A stretch of DNA of 64,000 nucleotides from positions 219,153 to 283,152 of the forward strand of contig NZ_QOIL01000014.1 in NCBI RefSeq assembly GCF_003323745.1. The letters run 5' to 3'. Source of the DNA: Sphaerisporangium album (GTDB lineage Bacteria > Actinomycetota > Actinomycetes > Streptosporangiales > Streptosporangiaceae). Below, in pieces: positions 8,307 to 15,385 of the stretch; position 1 is the stretch's first letter, and the number at the start of each line of letters is the position of its first letter. The position numbers and the translations under genes were made by a program. The notes below the pieces were generated by a model that saw only the letters and a list, made by a program, of their open reading frames with translations, searched no databases and had not been told where the DNA came from.

Positions 8307-9332
8307 ATGCGCATCGGAGTACTGACCGGGGGCGGCGACTGCCCCGGGCTCAACGCGGTCATCCGCGCCGTCGTCCGCAAGGGCATCGGCGTCTACGGTC
8401 ACGAGTTCGTCGGCTTCCGCGACGGCTGGCGCGGCCCGCTCGAGGGCGACACCATGCCGCTGGAGGTCCAGTCCGTGCGCGGCATCCTCCCGCGCGGCGG
8501 AACGATCCTCGGTTCCTCGCGGACCAACCCCATCAAGATCGAGGGCGGCGTCGACCGCATCAAGGCCAACCTGGCCGAGGGCGGCGTGGACGCGCTCATC
8601 GCGATCGGCGGCGAGGACACGCTGGGCGTCGCCAAGCAGCTCTTCGACCGCGGCGTCAACGTCATCGGCGTGCCGAAGACCATCGACAACGACCTCAACG
8701 CCACCGACTACACCTTCGGCTTCGACACGGCCGTCAACATCGCGACCGAGGCGATCGACCGCCTGCACACCACGGCCGAGTCCCACCACCGCGCGCTGAT
8801 CTGCGAGGTCATGGGCCGCCACGCGGGCTGGATCGCCCTGCACGCGGGCATGGCGGGCGGCGCCAACGTCATCCTCATCCCCGAGAAGCCGTTCGACATC
8901 GACAAGGTTTGCGAGTACGTCGAGAGCCGCTTCAAGATCCGCTACTCGCCGATCATCGTCGTCGCCGAGGGCGCCCACCCGATCGAGGGCCAGATGGCCC
9001 TGCAGGCCGGCGAGCTCGACGCGTTCGGCCACGTCCGCCTCGGCGGCATCGGCGAGCTGCTCGCCCACGAGATCGAGAAGCGCACCGGCAAGGAGGCCCG
9101 CACCACCGTGCTCGGCCACGTCCAGCGCGGCGGCACCCCGAGCGCCTACGACCGCGTCCTCGCCACCCGCTTCGGTCTCCAGGCGATCGACGCCGCCCAC
9201 GAGGGCGACTTCGGCAAGATGGTCGCGCTGCGCGGTACCGACATCGTCCGCGTCGGCCTGGACGCGGCGACCTCCGAGCTGAAGACCGTCCCGGTGTCCC
9301 GGTACGAGGAGGCCGAGGTCTTCTTCGGCTGA
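8307..9332 (+). CDS. pfkA: 6-phosphofructokinase, probably pyrophosphate-dependent
   Basis: A 341-residue phosphofructokinase that phosphorylates fructose 6-phosphate in glycolysis in the cytosol. It shows the family motifs GVLTGGGDCPGLN at the N-terminus, PKTIDNDLNATDYTFGFDTA, MGRHAGWIAL and HVQRGGTPSAYDR. Two residues that decide the phosphoryl donor are of the pyrophosphate type: the second Asp in GGEDT (ATP enzymes have Gly, GGDGS) and Lys in PKTIDND (ATP enzymes have Gly, PGTIDND). The ATG at 8307 has a GGGAGGA Shine-Dalgarno. A dre-like palindrome lies upstream. The call of enzyme family is certain; donor preference is inferred from those residues. Confidence 0.93.
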   Translation: MRIGVLTGGGDCPGLNAVIRAVVRKGIGVYGHEFVGFRDGWRGPLEGDTMPLEVQSVRGILPRGGTILGSSRTNPIKIEGGVDRIKANLAEGGVDALIAIGGEDTLGVAKQLFDRGVNVIGVPKTIDNDLNATDYTFGFDTAVNIATEAIDRLHTTAESHHRALICEVMGRHAGWIALHAGMAGGANVILIPEKPFDIDKVCEYVESRFKIRYSPIIVVAEGAHPIEGQMALQAGELDAFGHVRLGGIGELLAHEIEKRTGKEARTTVLGHVQRGGTPSAYDRVLATRFGLQAIDAAHEGDFGKMVALRGTDIVRVGLDAATSELKTVPVSRYEEAEVFFG

Positions 9333-9370
9333 TCGCCGGCGCCCGCCCCGGCGGGCACGCCGTCAGTCCG

Positions 9371-9402
9371 CGCCTCCGGCCGCCCGTCAGGGCCCGGAGG
9401 CG
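9371..9402 (+). terminator. Hairpin after pfkA
   Basis: CGCCTCCGG (9371-9379) pairs perfectly with CCGGAGGCG (9394-9402) across a 14-base loop, 38 bases after the pfkA stop. There is no U-run, as is common for actinobacterial terminators. Confidence 0.5.
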
Positions 9403-9592
9403 TTCGCGTTGCGGGCGTTCGCGTTCCGGGCGGAGCCGAGGCCGGGTCTGTAACCTCCGGGTGAGGTGGTCGCGGGCAGGTGCGGGGGACCGGCAGGTCG
9501 TCATCCGGGATAAATTGAGTGGTGCCGCACGCCGGAACGGTCGTCACCCGGCGCGTGCCCGATCCCGACCCTCATGCCCGGAGGCCCACCGT

Positions 9593-10813
9593 ATGTCCGT
9601 CGTGCCCCCCTCAGCTCTGGGCGAGCCCTGTGTCCTGCTGAAGCTGGGCGAGGTCGTCCTCAAGGGCAAGAATCGCGAGCTGTTCGAGCGGCGGCTCCAG
9701 GCGAACATCAAGTCCGCGCTGAAGGGCTTCGACGTGCGTGCGGACGTCCGCCAGCGGCACGGCGTCATCGCCATCCTGCTGCCCGACGGCACGAGCGTGG
9801 ACGTCGCCGATGCGGTCGCCGAGCGTCTCACCGACGTCATGGGCCTGGTGTGGATCCACCGCGCCTGGCGCGTCGCCAAGGACCCCGACGCCGTCACGGC
9901 CGCCGCGCTGGAGCTGGTCGCCGGGCGCACCGAGCTGATCGAGCGGCGCGCGACCTTCGCCGTCCGCTCGCGCCGCCGCGACAAGCGGTTCCCGCTGCGG
10001 TCCAACGAGCTCGACCGCGTGGTCGGCGGCGAGATCAACGACAAGTACGGCCTGCCGGTGCGGCTGAAGAACCCCGAGCTGACCGTGCACATCGAGGTCG
10101 ACAGGGACGAGGTGTTCGTCTTCACCGACGGCCTGCCGGGCCACGGCGGCCTGCCCGTCGGCATCAGCGGGCGCGGCCTGGTGCTCATGTCCGGCGGCAT
10201 CGACTCGCCGGTGGCGGCCTACCGCATGCTCCGCCGCGGCCTCAGCGTCGATTTCCTGCACTTCTCCGGCATCCCGTTCACGACCTCCGAGTCGATCTAC
10301 AAGGCGTACGCGCTGGTGCGCAAGCTGTCCAAGTTCCAGGACCGCGCGCGGCTGTTCGTGGTGCCGTTCGGCAAGGCGCAGCAGTCCCTGCGCTCCTCCG
10401 GCGCCGACCGGCTCCAGGTCGTCGCGCAGCGCCGCCTGATGCTCAAGACCGCCGAGGAGGTCGCCCACCGCCTGCGGCGCGACGTGCTCGTCACCGGAGA
10501 TTCCCTCGGCCAGGTGTCGTCCCAGACCCTGCAGAACCTCACCGCGCTGGACGACGCGGTCGCGATGCCGATCCTGCGGCCGCTCATCGGCATGGACAAG
10601 ACCGAGATCATGGCCGAGGCCCGCCGCATCGGCACCCTGGCGATCTCCGAACTCCCCGACGAGGACTGCTGCACCCTGCTCGCCCCCCGCCGCGCCGAGA
10701 CCCGCGCCAGGATCGCCGACCTCCGCCAGATCGAGAAGCGCCTGGACGCCGAAGAACTCGCCGTCCAACTCGCCGCCTCGATCCAGGAGTACAAGCTGGA
10801 CGACCCCGCCTGA
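9593..10813 (+). CDS. thiI: tRNA 4-thiouridine synthase ThiI, without rhodanese domain
   Basis: A 406-residue protein that activates uridine 8 of tRNA by adenylation and sulfurates it; in some bacteria it also feeds sulfur to the thiamine thiazole. An N-terminal ferredoxin-like plus THUMP region (about 1-175) is followed by a PP-loop ATPase with SGGIDSP (near 200). A conserved Cys lies in the DEDCCTLLAPR segment. The C-terminal rhodanese domain of the E. coli enzyme is absent, so sulfur must come from elsewhere, as in Gram-positive homologues. The ATG at 9593 follows CGGAGG. It is transcribed alone; the thiazole genes sit about 19 kb downstream on the other strand. Confidence 0.92.
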   Translation: MSVVPPSALGEPCVLLKLGEVVLKGKNRELFERRLQANIKSALKGFDVRADVRQRHGVIAILLPDGTSVDVADAVAERLTDVMGLVWIHRAWRVAKDPDAVTAAALELVAGRTELIERRATFAVRSRRRDKRFPLRSNELDRVVGGEINDKYGLPVRLKNPELTVHIEVDRDEVFVFTDGLPGHGGLPVGISGRGLVLMSGGIDSPVAAYRMLRRGLSVDFLHFSGIPFTTSESIYKAYALVRKLSKFQDRARLFVVPFGKAQQSLRSSGADRLQVVAQRRLMLKTAEEVAHRLRRDVLVTGDSLGQVSSQTLQNLTALDDAVAMPILRPLIGMDKTEIMAEARRIGTLAISELPDEDCCTLLAPRRAETRARIADLRQIEKRLDAEELAVQLAASIQEYKLDDPA

Positions 10814-10839
10814 CCCCTCCACCTGGCAGGCCAGCCGCC

Positions 10840-10869
10840 GCCGAGCCGTGCCTTTCCGCCTGGCTCGGC
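10840..10869 (+). terminator. Hairpin after thiI
   Basis: GCCGAGCC (10840-10847) pairs with GGCTCGGC (10862-10869) across a 14-base loop, 26 bases after the thiI stop codon. Confidence 0.5.
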
Positions 10870-10871
10870 TC

Positions 10872-11012
10872 GCCGTCGCCGGTCGTGTCGAACGGCGGCC
10901 CCGTCCATTCACGCCACTCCCGCAGCGTGCCCGCGATGGTCATCGAGCGGGCCGCGACCTCGCCGATGACGCCGCCCGCCCGCGCGTGGACGCGCAGCCA
11001 GGCTCCTGGCAA
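10872..11012 (-). pseudogene. Remnant of an acetyltransferase-type gene C-terminal region
   Basis: On the minus strand this stretch reads WLRVHARAGGVIGEVAARS followed by MTIAGTLREWREWTGPPFDT. It closely resembles the tail of actinobacterial GNAT-type proteins as I remember them (...MTIxGTLxEWRxWTGLPFD...). Neither the upstream domain nor the normal ending follows, so it is probably a decayed fragment. It lies between the thiI terminator and a phosphotransferase gene, next to a transposase remnant 0.9 kb away. The assignment rests on pattern memory, not alignment. Confidence 0.45.
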
Positions 11013-11134
11013 AAGTGGTGGACCTGACCTGGTCAGCGGTCGGTGTCGCGCACGAAGCGGGACGCGGTCAGCCGCGCAATCGCACGAGATAAACCTGGTG
11101 ACGTCGACGATCACCCCCGGGATACTGGTCGCCT

Positions 11135-11881
11135 ATGGATGAGGTCCAAGTGGTCGTCGCCCATTCCGAGCGCGCGACCCTGCGCGTCGGCGATGTGTTC
11201 CTGAAGGTGGACGCCGATCAGGCACGCATCGAAGTCGAGGTCGAGGCGATGGCCCTGGCGCCGGTCCCGACCCCGAAGGTCCTGTGGCACAAGCCGCCGG
11301 TGCTCGCGATCGCCGCGGTCCCGGGGACGGCGCTCGGCCGCCTCGGCGAGCCGTCGACCGCGTCCCCGGCGGCGTGGGCCGCGGCGGGCGCCGCCATCCG
11401 GAAGTTGCACGATGCGCCGCTGCCGCCCCGGCTCGGCCAGGCCGGCCGGGGCATCGACGAGTGGGCGGCGGAACTCGACGGCGAGTGCGAGTGGCTCGTG
11501 ACGAACGGTGTCCTGCCCGCCGGCCTGGTCACCCGCAACCGCCAGGTCGCCGAGGCCGCGCTCCGGCCGTGGGCTCCGGTGTTCACGCACGGCGACCTGC
11601 AGATCGCTCACGTGTTCGTCGAAGGCGACGAGATCACCGGCATCATCGACTGGTCCGAGGCGGGTCAAGGTGATGCCCTGTTCGACCTCGCCATCCTGAC
11701 GCTCGGACACGAGGAGCACCTGGGCGACGTCGTCGCCGGCTATGGCACCGATGTCGACCTCGACGTGATCCGCGCGTGGTGGTCGTTGCGAAGCCTGCTG
11801 GCGGTTCGCTGGCTGGCCGAGCACGGCTTCGACCCGTTCGCGCCGGGATGTGAGATCGACGTGCTGCGATCCCGGCTGTGA
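11135..11881 (+). CDS. Aminoglycoside phosphotransferase-family protein
   Basis: A 248-residue member of the APH/choline-kinase fold. The catalytic loop FTHGDLQIAHVFV (residues about 149-161) has the Brenner-type HGD, and the metal-binding Asp lies in GIIDWSEAGQGDALFDLA. These proteins phosphorylate small hydroxylated molecules; most chromosomal members have unknown substrates, so antibiotic resistance should not be assumed. The ATG at 11135 has a GATACT -10 eight bases before it (11121-11126), suggesting a leaderless message. The gene sits alone among remnants. Confidence 0.8.
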   Translation: MDEVQVVVAHSERATLRVGDVFLKVDADQARIEVEVEAMALAPVPTPKVLWHKPPVLAIAAVPGTALGRLGEPSTASPAAWAAAGAAIRKLHDAPLPPRLGQAGRGIDEWAAELDGECEWLVTNGVLPAGLVTRNRQVAEAALRPWAPVFTHGDLQIAHVFVEGDEITGIIDWSEAGQGDALFDLAILTLGHEEHLGDVVAGYGTDVDLDVIRAWWSLRSLLAVRWLAEHGFDPFAPGCEIDVLRSRL

Positions 11882-11923
11882 GGCTGCGCGGCCCGACTGC
11901 TACGAGAAGTCCTATCGGGACGA

Positions 11924-12025
11924 TCAGTGGATGAGGCGTCGCCGGCAGATGATGGCGGCGGCGAGGGTCATGAAGGCTTCGTGGACGTCGTCGCGAATCT
12001 CCCAGCGGATGCGCAGGCGGCCGCC
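11924..12025 (-). pseudogene. C-terminal fragment of an IS5-type transposase
   Basis: Minus-strand reading gives RLRIRWEIRDDVHEAF followed by MTLAAAIICRRRLIH and a stop. This is the characteristic end of IS5/IS4-like DDE transposases (KRLRIRYEIR...H...ACAIICLRRL). The upstream catalytic part is missing and the frame changes character near 12025, so only about 33 codons survive. It shows a past insertion or recombination in the 11.9-12.1 kb gap. Confidence 0.6.
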
Positions 12026-12286
12026 CACACCGGCATCCGTGACGTCTTGGGCGCCGACACCCTGGCTGAGTTCGCGGTGCGGCTGGATGAGCAAGCAGTC
12101 TCACGTCGAGGCGCGGCGTAATGGCGTCTTTGTGATGGGTCCTTCCGTGATCCCGAACGGGGGCGGGGTGGGACCGACGTGGGCCATAGGTCCCTGAGGG
12201 GGTAGCCGGAGGCCCTGGAAGTACAGCCCGAGCCGGAGGCGAGGACCGTTTCCGGGACGGGTGGCCTCTTTGGGGGAAACGGGTGG
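12026..12286. other. Intergenic sequence without recognisable gene
   Basis: Between the transposase remnant and the aroF terminator. A short plus-strand frame ends at 12121 but has no ribosome-binding site and overlaps the transposase fragment. Nothing else is recognised. Confidence 0.4.
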
Positions 12287-12326
12287 GCCTGTGAGCCCCC
12301 GCGCTGTAAGGCGAGGGCTCACAGGC
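12287..12326 (-). terminator. Strong hairpin downstream of DAHP synthase
   Basis: GCCTGTGAGCCC (12287-12298) and GGGCTCACAGGC (12315-12326) form a perfect 12-base-pair stem, 16 bases past the stop of the DAHP synthase gene on the minus strand. Confidence 0.75.
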
Positions 12327-12342
12327 TCGTGATGCCGGGGGT

Positions 12343-13383
12343 CTAGGTGAGCAGGGACGGTTCGGGGGTGGCCAGGGTGCGGTTCATCAGGGGGGCGAAG
12401 GCGCGGATCGCGCGGGACAGTTCGTCCAGGTCGTCGCGGATCAGGGCCTGGGGGCCGTCGCACAGGGCCTGCTCGGGGTGGGGGTGGACGTCGATGATGA
12501 CGCCGTCGGCGCCTACGGCGATCGCCGCGCGGGTGAGCGGGAGCACCAGGTCGCGGCGGCCGCCCGAGTGGGACGGGTCGACGATGACCGGCAGATGGGA
12601 CAGGCGCTGCGCCATGGGGACCGCCGAGACGTCCAGGGTGTTGCGGGTGGCGGTCTCGAACGTGCGGATGCCCCGCTCGCACAGCACGATGTCGAGGTTG
12701 CCGCGCTGCGCGATGTACTCGGCCGCCATGAGCCACTCCTCGATGGTGGCGTTCATGCCCCGCTTGAGCATGACCGGCATCCCGGCCGCGCCCACGGCCT
12801 GCAGCAACGTGAAGTTCTGCGCGTTGCGGGTGCCGACCTGCAGCATGTCGGCGTAGGAGGCGACCAGTTCGACGTCGTGGGCGTCGACGACCTCGGTGAC
12901 GATCGGCAGCCCGGTCTCGGCGCGGACGTCGGCGAGGATGCGCAGGCCCGCCTCGCCCAGCCCCTGGAAGGCGTACGGCGAGGTGCGCGGCTTGTACGCG
13001 CCGCCGCGTAGCAGGGTCGCGCCCGCCGCTCGCGCCATCAGCGCGGCCTCCAGGGTCTGCTCCGGCGTCTCCACGGCGCAGGGACCGGCGATCAGGGTCA
13101 CGGTGTCGGGCCCGATCGGCACCCCGGCCACCCGCACGGTAGATCGTTCCGGGTGGTTCTCTCTGCTCACCAGCTTGTACGGCGTCGAGATGCGCACGAC
13201 GTCCGCCACGCCCCGCATGCTCTTGAGGTTCAGCGTCTCGAAGTGGGTGACGTCCCCGACGAGCCCGATGATCGTGCGGCTGACGCCGCGGCTGACGAAC
13301 GCCTCGCCGCCCGCCGCGGCGATCAGCGCGACGATGGCGTCCGCGTCCTCGCGGGTGGCGTCGGGATTCATGACGATGACCAT
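12343..13383 (-). CDS. aroF: 3-deoxy-7-phosphoheptulonate synthase (DAHP synthase, type I beta)
   Basis: A 346-residue enzyme that condenses phosphoenolpyruvate with erythrose 4-phosphate, the first step of the shikimate pathway. An N-terminal ferredoxin-like regulatory domain (about 1-70) precedes the KDSA-like TIM barrel, with the family motifs IAGPCAVET, RGGAYKPRTSPYAFQG and PVIVDPSHSGGRRD. The ATG at 13383 begins MVIVMNPDATRED, the usual start of this class. A 24-codon leader peptide containing consecutive Phe-Trp-Tyr codons and a strong terminator hairpin lie upstream, so transcription attenuation by aromatic amino acid supply is likely. A 12-bp terminator follows the gene. Confidence 0.93.
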   Translation of the reverse strand: MVIVMNPDATREDADAIVALIAAAGGEAFVSRGVSRTIIGLVGDVTHFETLNLKSMRGVADVVRISTPYKLVSRENHPERSTVRVAGVPIGPDTVTLIAGPCAVETPEQTLEAALMARAAGATLLRGGAYKPRTSPYAFQGLGEAGLRILADVRAETGLPIVTEVVDAHDVELVASYADMLQVGTRNAQNFTLLQAVGAAGMPVMLKRGMNATIEEWLMAAEYIAQRGNLDIVLCERGIRTFETATRNTLDVSAVPMAQRLSHLPVIVDPSHSGGRRDLVLPLTRAAIAVGADGVIIDVHPHPEQALCDGPQALIRDDLDELSRAIRAFAPLMNRTLATPEPSLLT

Positions 13384-13471
13384 GGTGAGTGCCCTCTCTG
13401 GCGATGTACCCGCTTGTCGTCCTGGTCAGTCCTTGATCTCGGCGGCCGGTGTCCGCGTGGCCCGGGAACGA

Positions 13472-13507
13472 CGAAGGCCCCGGATGCCTGCGGACCCGGG
13501 GCCTTCG
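13472..13507 (-). terminator. Attenuator hairpin in the aroF leader
   Basis: CGAAGGCCCCGG (13472-13483) and CCGGGGCCTTCG (13496-13507) form a perfect 12-base-pair stem with a 12-base loop, followed on the minus strand by TCGTT. It starts 15 bases after the leader-peptide stop and ends about 88 bases before aroF. The segment CGGGTCCG in its loop and upper stem (13498-13491) is complementary to CGGACCCG inside the leader peptide (13565-13558), so an alternative, antiterminating pairing exists. Confidence 0.7.
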
Positions 13508-13522
13508 ATCGACGTCTACCTG

Positions 13523-13597
13523 TCAGCGCAGCGTCTGACGGCGAACGGCCACCTCCACGGGTCCGTCGCCATACCAAAACTCCTGCGCTGCACGCAT
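13523..13597 (-). CDS. Aromatic amino acid leader peptide of aroF
   Basis: A 24-residue open frame, MRAAQEFWYGDGPVEV followed by AVRRQTLR, with Phe-Trp-Tyr in a row at positions 7-9. A TAGACT -10 (13610-13605) lies exactly 7 bases before the ATG, so the leader is probably translated from a leaderless transcript. Position (before a terminator-like hairpin and a DAHP synthase gene) and composition fit ribosome-mediated attenuation: scarcity of any of the three aromatic amino acids would stall the ribosome. The peptide is too short for most gene callers. The stall effect on pairing is inference. Confidence 0.65.
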   Translation of the reverse strand: MRAAQEFWYGDGPVEVAVRRQTLR

Positions 13598-13702
13598 GCC
13601 GAGGAGTCTAGCGCATGCCCGCGACCGCCTTCCGGCCCCCTCTGGCCGATCGCCGCCGAAGGCCTTCCCCGGCGTGGACACCTGGTTTCGGGTTCACCTC
13701 TA

Positions 13703-13726
13703 TCAGAATGTGTTCTGACTTAGGAT
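13703..13726 (+). promoter_or_regulatory. Toxin-antitoxin promoter and operator
   Basis: TCAGAATGTGTTCTGA (13703-13718) is a perfect inverted repeat with 6-base arms. It directly precedes a TAGGAT -10 (13721-13726), which stands 7 bases before the GTG of the antitoxin. This is the usual place for antitoxin/toxin-complex autorepression. Confidence 0.65.
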
Positions 13727-13733
13727 GGCCAGA

Positions 13734-14204
13734 GTGAGCACCAGCAACGCCGACGCCGTCACCTTCTCGGACCTGTCAAGAAACCCCCGGGCCGTCGCCG
13801 AACGCGCCGCACGCCTCGGTCGAGTACGTGTCACCCACCGAGACGCTCCGGACTTCTACCTGACCGCCGCCGACCGTGAGGAACAGCGCGAGCGGACGCT
13901 GGCCACGGCATCCCGCCTGTTCCTCGCCCTCGTCAAGCATGATCCGACCGCCCGCGCGCTGGTGATCGCCATGCCCGAGGTCTTCCCCTGGGTCCGCCAC
14001 CTCACGTCCGCCGAATTGCGTGACTTCACTCTCGAACTGGTGGAGGCCATTTCCGATGCCGCGGAGCTTGACGTCGATGCCACCATCCAGGAAGTGATCA
14101 CAGGCTGGCGGGCGAGCGCCCGAATCAAGGCCGACCCCGCGCGCTACGCCCAGGCGCGTACGGCTACGAGCGGCGACTTCGGGCCGGTCGAGGTATCGGC
14201 GTGA
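13734..14204 (+). CDS. Phd/prevent-host-death-type antitoxin
   Basis: A 156-residue protein whose N-terminus (VTFSDLSRNPRAVAERA) resembles the Phd/YefM DNA-binding fold, followed by a longer C-terminal extension than classic Phd antitoxins have. It should neutralise the toxin encoded by the next gene and repress the operon. The GTG at 13734 is preferred over an ATG nine bases upstream, because the -10 box TAGGAT overlaps that ATG and sits 7 bases from the GTG (probable leaderless message). Its stop overlaps the toxin start (GTGA), as in many type II modules. Confidence 0.7.
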   Translation: MSTSNADAVTFSDLSRNPRAVAERAARLGRVRVTHRDAPDFYLTAADREEQRERTLATASRLFLALVKHDPTARALVIAMPEVFPWVRHLTSAELRDFTLELVEAISDAAELDVDATIQEVITGWRASARIKADPARYAQARTATSGDFGPVEVSA

Positions 14205-14557
14205 GTCCCAAGCGTGGAGACCGGGTGACGGTCCCCCCTCCTGGGCATGAGTGGGATGTCCGGTTCGGTACCAGTGACGCGGTCAAGGGCTGGGAGGAGT
14301 TGTGCCGTTACGCCCTGGCCAACACGCGCCGGTGTTTCGAAGCGCTGCGCGCCGATCCGCGCTCACGGGCGGGTCACGAGCGTCAGCACCGCCTGCGCGG
14401 CGACCTCGCCACTCATCGTCATAACGGCCAAGACCTCGAGCAGTGGGAATTCGAGGTCACCAGCGGTGGACGCGTCCGCTACGCCATCGATGACGTCGCC
14501 CGGATCGTCTGGGTGATCTACGCGTCGCCTCGTGACCCGAAGGACACCGACGCCTGA
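14201..14557 (+). CDS. RelE/ParE-like toxin
   Basis: A 118-residue basic protein. Its layout, EWDVRFGTSDAVKGWEEL, then HRLRGDLATHRHNGQDLEQWEFEV, then a final VRYAIDDVARIVWVIYASPR strand set, resembles RelE/ParE-superfamily proteins. Such toxins cleave mRNA at the ribosome or poison gyrase; which applies here cannot be read from sequence. The GTG overlaps the antitoxin stop by four bases, so the pair is translationally coupled. The family call is from pattern and context, not alignment. Confidence 0.65.
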   Translation: MSPKRGDRVTVPPPGHEWDVRFGTSDAVKGWEELCRYALANTRRCFEALRADPRSRAGHERQHRLRGDLATHRHNGQDLEQWEFEVTSGGRVRYAIDDVARIVWVIYASPRDPKDTDA

Positions 14558-14734
14558 AGCCGAGGATGGGAGCGGGGTAAGCTACGGCTCCCCGGGCGGC
14601 CGTTCGTCGGCGGCTGAAGTGGACGGCTGCCAGGAGACGGTACCCACCTGCTCGAAGGCCCACGCGACGTCCCCGTTCACGCCTGATGGGGTGCCGATGA
14701 CGCGCCGTCACCGGCGCGATGGCAGGATGACTGC

Positions 14735-15367
14735 GTGCCGGATCCAAGCGAGGAATCCCGACTGCCCCCGGGGCAGTACATCCCACGTGGCCGCCCGGTG
14801 ATCCACTACGGCCGGGTCCCGCAGTTCCGGCCCGATCGGTGGAGCCTCATGGTCTTCGGGGCCACCGCCACCGGGGGCGAGGCGCGCCTCAGCTGGCCGG
14901 AGTTCTCCGCCCTCCCGCGGGTGACCGTGCTGGCCGACTTCCACTGCGTCACGAAGTTCTCGATCATGGGAAACGAGTGGCGGGGCGTCTCGGCCGACAC
15001 GCTGATGCGGGCGGTCCCGCCCGCCGCGGGCGTGGGGCACGTCATGGTCTGGGGCGAGTACGGCTACAGCGCGAACCTTCGTATGTCGGACTTCGCACGC
15101 GAGACCACGCTTTTCGCCACGGAGCTGGACGAGAAGCCGCTCACCCCCGAGCGCGGCCATCCGGTCCGGATCGTCGTGCCGCATCTGTACGCGTGGAAGA
15201 GTGTGAAATGGGTGCGCGCGGTGGAGTACCTCGTCGATGACAGGCGCGGGTTCTGGGAGGAGCGCGGCTACCACAATGTGGGCGATCCCTGGCGCGAGCA
15301 GCGTTACTCCTACCAGGAGGACGCCGGGGACGGTCCTTCATGGTTCGGGCACGATCACATTACGTGA
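14735..15367 (+). CDS. Sulfite oxidase-like molybdopterin oxidoreductase
   Basis: A 210-residue single-domain molybdopterin-binding protein of the sulfite-oxidase/MsrP fold. The cofactor-ligating Cys is in DFHCVTKFSIMGNEWRGV (residues about 70-87). No twin-arginine signal or haem domain is present, so it is probably cytosolic. The physiological substrate is unknown; relatives reduce or oxidise sulfur or nitrogen oxides. The GTG at 14735 has a CAGGAT -10 six bases before it, again suggesting a leaderless message. The histidine kinase gene starts 18 bases after its stop but has its own -10 box. Confidence 0.8.
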   Translation: MPDPSEESRLPPGQYIPRGRPVIHYGRVPQFRPDRWSLMVFGATATGGEARLSWPEFSALPRVTVLADFHCVTKFSIMGNEWRGVSADTLMRAVPPAAGVGHVMVWGEYGYSANLRMSDFARETTLFATELDEKPLTPERGHPVRIVVPHLYAWKSVKWVRAVEYLVDDRRGFWEERGYHNVGDPWREQRYSYQEDAGDGPSWFGHDHIT

Positions 15368-15385
15368 CCGATTACGGTTGCCCGC

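Noticed and set aside
11135..11881. Calling the APH-fold protein an antibiotic-resistance gene
   Set aside because: The fold is shared by many kinases of metabolites, and no residue set specific for a resistance subfamily is recognisable.
11927..12121. 64-codon plus-strand frame (MDEASPADDGG...)
   Set aside because: No ribosome-binding site. It overlaps the transposase tail read on the other strand and resembles no known protein.
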